NCBI GenBank assembly: GCA_964036275.1
Contig: OZ038439.1
Span: 13,497,095-13,561,094, forward strand
Length of the DNA stretch: 64,000 bases
Direction of reading: 5' to 3'
Origin: Litoditis marina
Taxonomy: Eukaryota > Nematoda > Chromadorea > Rhabditida > Rhabditidae
Shown: positions 35,420 to 45,300 of the stretch, in pieces
How the letters are laid out: each line of letters begins with the position of its first letter
Position numbering within the stretch: the first letter of the stretch is position 1
Position numbers and translations under genes: made by a program
The notes under the pieces: model-generated
What the model was told of the DNA's origin: nothing
The model's input: only the letters and a program-made list of their open reading frames with translations
Database searches by the model: none

Positions 35420-38400
35420 ATGCGAGCCTATCATCTGGTTATCATTTCGTCTCTACTAGGGTTTTCACTAGCAAAGGTAGGTTGAATCAGCTGTTTTTAT
35501 AGTTTGATCTTTGACCTCTTGTTGGTTACTTAATTAGAGGGCATGTTACTATTGCCCCCCCCCCCCCCCCCTTGTTTCGGGCTGCAGGCGTTTGTAGCTT
35601 TGTTTTAGCTGATTTTTAAATGAGGATTTTTACCAGTAAGATGTCTCTATAGTCCTCATCGTTGCAACGTAAACTTATACAGTATACAGAAGAATATTAA
35701 GAGGATAGACTGGCAGAAAAGAGTCGATTTTCCAACATTTTCCATCCATTGCGTGTTCTCGACAAGCATAGAATCGAGTAAAACTTCCCAAAAGTAAGCA
35801 AATCTAGAATCTCCATCCGGTATATACTATACTGTACATATTTGCAGTTTTTGTGAGCATTCTGTGTTTGCGCTCAAATTCCTTGCAATCTATACAGTAA
35901 ACAGTAGACTGTTATTATACGGAATTCATGGGTTGATAAATAGATAATAACAATATTAGTAATAAAAATAATGAAAATTTGAAGATATTGGCTGACTTTT
36001 ACTAGGAAACTTGCAGAAACGCTTTTTTGGTGTGGTTTTTGTTCCGTTATTGTAGTTCAACTTTGAAGTTTTGAAATAACTTTTTGTATTCCCGAAAAAT
36101 ATTGTCTTCCTAATGGTGAATCGATGATGAATCAACGCTGATTTCGATTTTTATTTCGCGCCGAACTTTTTCGGTGTTTTTTCCTAATCACATCTGTTCG
36201 GTAGACGGTAGTTATCCGGAATTTGAGAAATTGGTTGGTAATTTGAATTAAAGTATAGTTGGTTTTCGGAAAATTGCATCTGGAATTGAGAGAATTTCAA
36301 AATGATTTGAATTGAATTGAATTTTTGGTTATCGTTAACAATTCTATAGCTTACCAATCTCAAACTTTTCCCTAGTCAGTAGTCACTTCTTGCTTTCCCT
36401 AAAGGTAGAACACTCTAAATGTTCATCAAATACGGTTAGTTGATTCAGGTATTACAACAAAAAAGTTTTATTTGTAGGTAGAATGTCCAGTAAATGTGTT
36501 TGGTCACAAGTTGGAATGCGCCTTCGAATGTTGCACGTCGCACGAGGGCACCGATCAGGTATTGATTTATTGATTTTTCATTTGATTTTCGAATCAAACT
36601 ATGGAATCACTCAGTCTATTACATTTTATTACACTCTAGTTGATTACCTGTTTGTCTGAATTCAACTGAATCCCATGTGTAATGTTTTCTGTATGAGCAA
36701 CGCTACGAAAAATTTTGTTACTAAAACAGAATACTTTTTTTTATAATTCGCTCATTCGGTATTTTTCCTGGAATTACTACAAATAATCCAGTTTATACGT
36801 GGAGAAGTTAAATGCTTAAATTTGACGGAAAGTATCCAAATGGTTTTCCAGGGTCATTACTGCTGTGGCGTAGAGGAGAAACAATTATTGGAAAGAGGGG
36901 CCGACCACCGAGCTGAAAGATTCATTTCATACGGCAACACGTTCCAGTAAGTTGATAAAAAATCGATAGGTATCGAAAACGCTACAGCGAATGATATAAA
37001 AGTCAGTGTGTATCATTCACGTTACAGTGGGGTTTGGGTGAATGTTTTCATGAAAAACGTTCCATCGAGTGAGCTGATGAGAGAAATAATCAATATGTAT
37101 CAAACACGTGTTTTTAGTTTTCAAGTTGTGGTGCCGTATATGAGCAGAATCGAATACCAGGGCGCCCAATTACTCTGTATTTTATGAATTCGCGTTTTGT
37201 AGGAATGAATCGAGAACAGAACGGTGCTTTAATTTAATTTTTTTTTCATTTATTCATATGATTCATAATCAGCAGATACACCAAAATCGATTCAGATATA
37301 TTACTATTTTGTAATGACGCTTGTGCTGAGTAACGCCTAACTCAAAAAGTTTTACACTAAGATTAGTTGGTACACAGTGAGAACAGTGTCATTATGTTAT
37401 TTTTATGAAAAGCGAATACATTTTTTTTATAGACAGTTCCTTGTTCTCATGGGATTCCAATCAATATCAAAGTCTCACTAATCCATAATGTCTGGTCTCT
37501 AATTCGCTCGTCTTGGCACTCGTTTTGCGCTTTCTGCGCTATTTGTGTGCTTCCCTGTTGAGTAAACGAAGTAGTGTTAGTACAGTGCGCCACGCAGCAA
37601 GATGCCACGAAAGATGCCTACTTAGCTAGTAGCAAAGTTCTTTTTTCGAAGAGAGGAGGGAGTAGTAAAATTTCGCAGTAGATCAAAAAATAGCTAAAAA
37701 GTAGCGCTGTGACATTTAGGAAACACGATTCGATGTTTCTCTGACTAGAGTAAACCGTGCCCAAACTAAGAGAAGAAGTACAGTGCGCCACGCAGGGAGA
37801 GATGCCACAAAAGATGCCTACTTAGCTAGTAGCAAGTATATTACGAAGTATAGGGTATACAAGTATATTACGAAGTATCAAAAAGTATACAAGTATATCA
37901 CGAAGTATCAAAAAGTATACAAGTATATTACGGAGTATCAAAAAGTATACAAGTATATTACGAAGTATCAAACTATAAACTAGATATTGTTTAAAATTGA
38001 AACATGTTCAATTTTTTGGCTCACCTAATAGAGAAGGTGAGGTAGTAATGTTTGAAATTGATTACAGAGTTTGTGAGGTTTCAGCGATGCCAAGACTGAG
38101 GAAATTGTCATAGAAGACGTAGACTACAGTGTTAACAATAGCAGCGTTTGAGCATGAATGAGACATACTGTATTCCTAATTTAACGCATTGAACACATCA
38201 ATAAATTAGATCTACAGTAACCCGCGGATGTCATCTAGGCTGAGACTGTTTTATGCTAGATTTGATGAATTTCAGCGATGCCAAGACTGAGAACAAGCAA
38301 ATTGTCATAGAAGACGTAGACTACAGTGTTGACAATAGCCATGCTTTGACCGCCAATTGGCTGAATCGACAGACTGCGAACAAACTGTGAGCCAGTAGAT

Positions 38401-41400
38401 GTAGACATAGTCATAGATGTAGGGTGCGCAGACCTGTATTGTAGTTTGAACTCGATGAAAACAACGAAAGAAACTTTGAACTCCGTTTGAACTCAAACTT
38501 CACATTGTTCTGCCGTGTCCCGATGATTGATTGCTGTCACCGATCGCCACTTTGAACCTGCACAGCTGAAGCGTGAAAATTCATAATCGATTCATAATCA
38601 TAAACATTTTCACCAAAAAAGCAGTAGAACACACTGGCTCCGAATAGAGCGAAACATTAAAGTACATCATTCCAGAGTCGACTACACCATGCTGATCATC
38701 GGCCTCATCGTATCGATTGTGTTATCGATTTTATGCTCCTTCTTCTGCTGTCTGTTGTGCAATGGATGCTGGCTGCACAGGTGAGTGTCTGCGTCTCTCG
38801 TTTATCATGATCTCTAACTTTCTGCCAACAAATTTAGGTTTTCTTTTTTAATTTAGTTATGTCCACAGTACGTCCACAGTACATAGGACAATCCTTACTT
38901 CTTTTCATACAAAATTTCACAGCTCAGCTGGGTTTTTATCAACTAGGTTGCTCATAAAAACTCAGAAAAAGCCGAGTTCAACGATTTTCACAATGTTCCT
39001 TAGAACTTTTCCTCAAATAATACTAATTTGAATTTGGAAGTTATCGATTTTATTCATACGGAAAACTATAGATTTTCCAGGCGACGAAACCCTCATGACT
39101 ACGAAAATGTGAACGATCGCGGGTTCTATCCACTCTGTTGTAAGTTGTCATTCTTTGTGAAAACAATTATGTTTCACTCAGAAACATTTGCGCTACTTTT
39201 ATGCATTTAGCGAGCTACGAAAGCGAAAGAGCACGCAGATCAAGGAGACCGCAGACAGTCTTGAACAGCCTGCGTCTCTCTGACCGGCACATTCTCTCGT
39301 CTGGCCGCTACATATGTGGTTTTCAAATTGGCTGGAAGTTGTCCGAGTAGAACCAGAAAACCAACCTCCCAAAATCAATGAACCTTAAACAACCAAAATA
39401 GCACAAACTGTGTGATGTTTACGTGTTTCTTTTGAATCCGGTTCTTGTTGTGATCTTTGATCATTCCGACTGTTCTCAACTCTGTTGTTTCATCAAATGT
39501 GCATTCCAAATAGGTCGAACTCGGAAAAAACTGAGTAGTATAGTATACCTGTTTGAATGAATACTGCAACGTGAGACAATTGCGTCTCTCTGTAATGCAA
39601 TCGGGTAATCTAGTATATTTTCGAGCAGCCAATATCAGCCTATGGGTGTGACTAGGTTTAAGTTGTTATTTGATCTTGACGACCTCATCGGTTTTGAATT
39701 CTGACCGAAAAGCAACGGCATCAAACTACGCACACAGTATAGGGCGACATACGCCGTGCTTCTCAGAGCAAGCGTCGTTGCAAAACAGTAAATTACTGTT
39801 TATACAGCGTGGATGTCATACATATTGATTTTTCCTCTCGTCGTCTGACCTCTCTTCGGGGCACACTATATCTCTAGATTTGTTGCAATACAGTTCCGAC
39901 CAAACGCGAATTTGTAATTATTAACAGATCGCGTTCCGAGTTGCTTCAATAAGAGCAGTTAGGTAGATACGAATATTTCTGAGTGGAGGCGCCATACTTT
40001 TTAGCCAGAATGCAATTACTTTCGATGACATCACTGTACTGTGTTCCTACCTTTGTCTGTGTCATCTTTTGGCGCGTCCATCGATCTATTTCTGTGTTTT
40101 TCCCATTGAAAACGGCCGAAATTACTCATGCGACCGCGCCCTTTTTGGAAATGGGACACGCGCGCCAAGAAAAGCGAAAGAGAACAGGAAAATGGTCTCG
40201 GAACGGAATTAGGAGGGGGTAAAGATAATGCCCAATTTGTATGTAGTTTGATCTCACTGGGCGTCCTAGTATCAACCGGAAAGCAATGGGATACAACTAC
40301 AAACATTACAAACACACCCAAATATAATTGGTTCATCAGTCATCTTTTGAGAAGTTCAAAAATGAGCCGAGAAAAGCGAAAGAGCGGGGAAAATGGTCTC
40401 GGAACGAACTAAGAGGGGTATTTTCGGGTACAGTGTAATACAAAGTAGTGTTTTCTCTTTCAAATATGAGTAGTTCGATATCTGATGAAAATCAGCTCTA
40501 ATCAACTGATGAAAAGTTCCATATTTTAAGCATTGTTTTGAGAAACACATGACTTTTCTCATTGCGTGTGTATACCCCAAAACACGAGTACAGGAAACTC
40601 ACAATTTTTGACAAAGTTTGCTAAAAACTAGCACATGGTCAGAAAAATTCTAGTTGGAAATGTTTTGCACGGCCGTGTGAAGTACGACACAACTACTCGG
40701 AACGCGCTCTGTTAGTTAGAAATTCGCTTGGTCGAAACTGTATTGCAACAAATCTAGAGATATAGTGTGCCCTGAAGAGACGTCAGACGACGAGAGGGAA
40801 AATCAATATCTATGACAGCCACCCTGGTAATTTACTGTTTTGCAACGACGCTTGTTCTGAGTAGGTTAATTCGGGCGCCAGCTTGTCTGTACAGTGTACA
40901 ACCTTCTTAACGTGATTGCTGATTCGTGGAGAACCGAAACTAAAAAGTTTCAACAAAAATTGTTGGCTATTCACTTTTATGTGAGAATACTATATAGAAC
41001 TCGCTAATGAAATGATTTCTTCTAATTTGCTGGGTACGTAGAATAATCCCGTTGGTTTTCGTTCGAGAATAGAGACATGTATCGAGATTAGGGTTATTAA
41101 AGTTGAACTCAAAATTCGAAAACCTAATTCTTCCCAAAACTCAGAACTCGAAATTTTTCCAAAACTCAAAACTTTTTGAAATCGATTAAGAACCCTGATC
41201 GGGATCGAGCTACAACAATTACAGCTTTATTTCGATACACAGAAAAACTGAATATGTATTATTATATAATATGATCTACCCTACATCTTGCAGGCGGTTT
41301 CGGCATTCCCATGGGTACAGTGGTATTCTCCACCCACCCTCCCCACTACAGAGAGGAGAGCGAAATGTATCACGGATCCTCTACGTCTAGTCTGCCATCC

Positions 41401-41972
41401 AGCAAACAGAGGTACGGTAGCTACAATTTCTGATGTGTATTCTGGAGGTATTACGGTGCGGTAGCACAAAGTTCTGATGTGTAGATGGTAGTTTGATACG
41501 GTGGCCCGAAATTCTGATGTATTCCGGGGGTATGACAGTAGGTAAGAGCGAAATGTAGTACATGGATCCTTCACATCCAGTCTGCCATCCAGCAAACAGA
41601 GGTACGGTAACCAAAAGTTTTGATGTGTAACCTGAATTTTCGATGTGTATTCCGGCGGTATTGTGATACGGTAGCCCAAAATTCTGATGTGTATTCCGGC
41701 GGTATTGTGGTACGGTAGCCTAAAGTTCTGAAGTGTACTCCGCTGGTTTTATGGTACGTTAACCAGAGGATGTATGTAAATTCAGAACTTACGGTGTACA
41801 TGAACACTTTACGGTATCTGCAATTTTGTCTGTGTATTTCAGCCGTTTTTGGTGACTATCGAAATCATGTGTATTGACTGATATTGATGTATATCGATTG
41901 ATATTTTCAATTTCCAGAGTCCGCTTCAATCCCGACGGAACCCCGCGTGGAGTCTTGAAAAACAGCAACTAG
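35420..41972 (+). CDS. Shisa-like / STMC6 single-pass membrane adaptor, 7 exons
   Basis: Exons: 35420-35476, 36478-36558, 36852-36946, 38676-38780, 39081-39139, 41294-41411, 41918-41972; phases join, 189 residues. Residues 1-19 are a signal peptide. The mature ectodomain has exactly six cysteines (22, 33, 37, 38, 50, 51) in the pattern C-x10-C-x3-CC-x11-CC, the signature of the STMC6 superfamily (Shisa, WBP1/OPAL1, VOPP1, CYYR1). A transmembrane helix follows at about 83-106, rich in Ile/Leu and ending in CCLLCNGC, a likely palmitoylation cluster. The cytoplasmic part is short and basic, with NPHDY (116-120), a PPHY motif (148-151), which is a PPxY ligand for WW domains of NEDD4-type E3 ligases, and a Ser-rich stretch SSTSSLPSS. 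Inferred role: transmembrane adaptor linking membrane cargo to WW-domain ubiquitin ligases. I cannot place it in a named subfamily. The exon 6 end and donor are partly duplicated in intron 6. Confidence 0.8.
37579..37835 (+). repeat. ~60-bp direct repeat pair
   Basis: GTACAGTGCGCCACGCAG...GATGCCTACTTAGCTAGTAGC occurs at 37579-37634 and 37780-37834, in intron 3 of the STMC6-type gene. Confidence 0.8.
37840..37982 (+). repeat. 30-bp minisatellite, ~4.5 units
   Basis: Units of AAGTATATTACGAAGTATCA plus AAAAGTATAC in tandem. The frame across it (repeated YKYITKYQK) is a by-product. Confidence 0.9.
38079..38390 (+). repeat. Duplicated exon-like segment in intron 3 of the STMC6-type gene
   Basis: A segment beginning TTTCAG|CGATGCCAAGACTGAG recurs about 195 bp apart (38079-38151 and 38270-38340). 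In the second copy the frame after the AG (38276) is open for 37 codons to a TGA at 38390 and contains IVIEDVDYSVDNS. Joined to exon 3 (phase 2), it would end the protein before the membrane helix. No protein family is recognised. Confidence 0.4.
39208..39325 (+). mobile_element. Family F foldback, copy 2
   Basis: Arms GCGAAAGAGCACGCAGATC and complement around GCAGACAGTC..., as at 25669 and 58642. Confidence 0.6.
39764..40865. mobile_element. ~1.1-kb element with ~180-bp inverted termini
   Basis: Left arm 39766-39946 begins CTCAGAGCAAGCGTCGTTGC; right arm 40696-40864 is its complement, ending GCAACGACGCTTGTTCTGAG. Shared inner features include CTCTAGATTTGTTGCAATACAG and the GACGACGAGAGG region. 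The interior contains a 45-bp direct repeat (AAAAGCGAAAGAG...AATGGTCTCGGAACG at about 40173 and 40372) but no transposase. A solo-like end (GACGCTTGTGCTGAG) is near 37317. No clear target duplication. It lies in STMC6-type intron 5. Confidence 0.75.
41357..41606 (+). repeat. Duplicate of STMC6-type exon 6 end plus donor
   Basis: Exon bases 41357-41411 are copied at 41545-41601 with a 2-base insertion and six substitutions. The donor GAG|GTACGGTA is identical in both. The copy has a stop in its original frame, so it is not an alternative full-length exon. Confidence 0.85.
41412..41800 (+). repeat. ~40-bp degenerate repeat extending from a splice donor
   Basis: Units of GGTACGGTAGCCNAAANTTCTGATGTGTATTCCGGCGGTATTGT recur about eight times down intron 6, each starting with the donor-like GGTACGGTA. 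The exon-end copy is embedded in it. Confidence 0.8.
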
Positions 41973-42111
41973 AGAGGAGGAGGGGGTAGAGATGAAGAGA
42001 AAAAAGACGTTTTCCGATTATTTCCCTGATTGTGTGCATATTTTCTCACGGTGCTGCGCTCTTTCTACTACACATTCTTAAAAATATGTTTAAATGAAAT
42101 TTTTATTACAA

Positions 42112-42151
42112 TCTACTAAAAAAACTACTAAAACTAAAACTAAAAAATAAA
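42112..42151. promoter_or_regulatory. Facing poly(A) signals of two convergent genes
   Basis: AATAAA on the plus strand at 42146-42151 (another at 42277-42282) and TTTATT, the minus-strand signal, at 42112-42117. If used, the STMC6-type and RAD50 transcripts overlap at their 3' ends. Confidence 0.5.
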
Positions 42152-42386
42152 GCATCAAATCAACCGAATGAGGTACAACGTGTGTGAAGATAACCGGTCT
42201 CATGTGCAGATCAAAAAAATCGATAAATACCAGGTGCACAACAAATTATAGCCGTCGTCTAAAAAGATGTAAACAGAATAAAGCTATAGCCGAATAATGC
42301 GTAAGGCACAGTGAAATAAGTGAAATCATGCTGCGTAATCGATATTGACAAATTTCAAGGCATACAAAAATGTACACAAATCTATT

Positions 42387-45300
42387 CTAGTCGTCGCTTC
42401 CTTCCAGATGCCTGGAAAAAGTGAATATGCAAATTTCTTTTCCAAAATTTGGCAACATACCATTCCCAACAACTTACAGCTACCGCTTCTATTATAATTT
42501 TGAGTCTAGGAAAACTGACAATTTTGATTTTTCTTTTCACTTGATCTTCACACTATACTTATACTTACTGAGCACCGACACCGTCGTTTTAATTGGAGTA
42601 CAACAAACTTCACTGCGACATTTTCGAACAAAAACCAATACCGTACTAAATTCTAGGCAAATTAAAAAAACTCACCCATCCGGGTACTTTCTCCTAACAT
42701 GCGATAAGTTTGAAAAATCAATACCCATACTGTACTACAGTCGTCACAAAAATCAATAAAATCGATAACCCACCCATCGGGATACTTTCTCCTGATAAAT
42801 GAGAGTCCGCGATCGTCCTTTCCGAGAACATAGAAGAAATCGGGACGACTTCCCATGGTCAACTTGTTCACCAGACCCTCATCGTGGGTAATTACAACCA
42901 TCTGGGAATAGGCAAAGCATTATAGGGAGCTCTTGTAGTTTATAGTCTGCGAATACCGTAACCTCAACACTATTCTCGATAAACTCGAATTTAAGGGCCA
43001 CACTAAAAAAGAGAGTCTTTAGTAATCGCCCAGAAAGGCAGGGACGACCTAGCTACCAACTTACAACTATAGACCCTATCAAACGAGACCACCCTAGATT
43101 TTTATGGTTCTTCTGCCACCCTAGATTTTTATGGTTCTTCTGCCACAAAACAAAACGATGTAGGGTATTTTTAAAAAATTCTATAAATTTGGAAAATCGG
43201 AGACCACCCACCTGGAACTGCCTTGCACCGACCAAGTCGTCGTTCCGTCGGGCGGCGATCAGATCGTTCAACATCTCGGCCAGATGCTCAATCTGCACAG
43301 AAAATCGATAATGACAGTGTTGAAAGTAGGAGAAAATCAATAACGATGGAGGGGGTAATGAGTCAAACTTGAACATGTACTGAGGTTGCTGGTTCTGGAA
43401 AAAGTATGAAAAAGATAAATGAAGAATAGAAAAATCAGAAAGACAAAATCAGTAATTGTATCGCCCGCGGTTTAGTTTGAAACTGGTACATTTCATACAT
43501 GATTCGGAACTTCTCTGTTAGTAGATCATCATGCACCTCAAATGTGACGTCAACAGACCCTATCATACGTGCTAACCAAAATTAGAACGTCTACCCCTTC
43601 CACTTCGTCTCATATGTGAACTTTTCCATATTCATGCAGATGACACAGCTCGAAACAAAGCTACCGTACCTTGTGCTGATCGAGATTGGTCGTCGGTTCG
43701 TCGAGGGCTATGATGGAACACAGGCCGCCAAACACATCTGCCAGCGCGATGCGAATCAGGATACAGGCCAGCATCTGAAATATCACTTTTGATCTACAAA
43801 GTACAAACCAACGTGTTTCTGACCTCTGACCTACAAACTATAGAACAAAAAGCGCGAAAGCTATGGTCAGACTCAATATACATTGGTTATTATGTTGCCA
43901 AAATGTGCAGCATCAATGACAATTTGCAAAGCTGCTTCCAGAATAGGCAGCCGAAAGTATGATCATGAATCGCACAGATTTTTTGTTAGTATTTTCCGGA
44001 CATCTACTATACACGTCGATGTACGCTGGCAGGTTTGATATTTTGATCTCAGTACGTGCTTCGAGATCAAACTACAAACTACAAAAAAGATCTACACCGC
44101 ACGTTCTGTCCGGCCGAGCATCTCTACCGCATGTCCACAGCACTGTATTCGAGTATTTCACAACACACAAAAAGTCATGTCTACAGTATACTGTAATATT
44201 TGTAGTTTGATCTCGTTTTATTTCGAGATCAAACTACAATTCCATATACCGTAGCTCTCCCGCACGTTATTTCTATTTCTCTAACACCAAACACGCGAGA
44301 ATCTAATAGATTGTACATAGCACAATTCATGTCTACAGTATATCCAAGTATTCCTCCTGTATTTGTAGTTTGATCTTTGTACCTTCTGTCCGGCCGAGCA
44401 TCTCTCTCGCATGTCCATTTCCACTCCTCCTTCGACCATCATCACTACCCGGTAGTCGTACGACTTCCGCTTGTCGCTCACCGAGGAGGCCACGTCAGCT
44501 CTGGAGGAAAAATCGATAATACAATATTACCCAAGACATACACCAGTAAGGTCCGACAAAGCGACAAAAAGTAGTCCGTTTTCAGAAGTAAACATAGGAA
44601 AATTTAGGATTTTCAATCAAAAGCATACCAATTTTCTTCCTTTCACCTAAAAAGTAGTCCGTTTCTTGAATTTTTCTGACTATTCGGACAGCTTTACTGG
44701 TGTATGACACAAGACCAACACGAAAATCGTCTTGAATCAAGGTCGAAACTATTATGACTGGCATCTTTCACTGAGCATATAATTCATAATATACAGTATG
44801 CGTCAGGAAATGTCCAAATATCCGGAAAAAGTGTATAAAATAGCTCTTTTTTCGTCAAACAAAATCTATTTTGCTAAATCCGTATTAGCAGATAATCTGT
44901 AAATCCGTATATCCGTAACTAAATCCGTATTAGCAGTGCAACACGTTCAAACTATGACAAAACAATGTTTAATAAGCCAATTTTACTAGAATTTAATCTC
45001 ACCTGATTTTGATGCTCTCAATATCGCCTCCCTTGTAGACTTTTCTCCACAAATCATCGAGAATTTCGTTAATGGCAGCCATTTTATCCGAGTGAAATTG
45101 TAGAATCGACTGATCAAGACATTCGCCGTATTTGAACAGGTCCTGAAGAGAAAATTGATATTAGTCCAGTTAAAAATGAAAAATCAATGTGTTTTATACT
45201 TTGTTCCACTGATCGATGTCCTTCTACAGTAATCCGTCAAATACTCAGAAGTCTTTGGAGGGAATACAAAAACACCCAAATAGCAATCTTTGACCTGGAA

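Noticed and set aside
35060..35485. 141-codon Ser/Leu/Pro-rich frame
   Set aside because: Translation of a CT-rich tract upstream of the STMC6-type gene; only the last 19 codons, from the ATG at 35420, are the real first exon.
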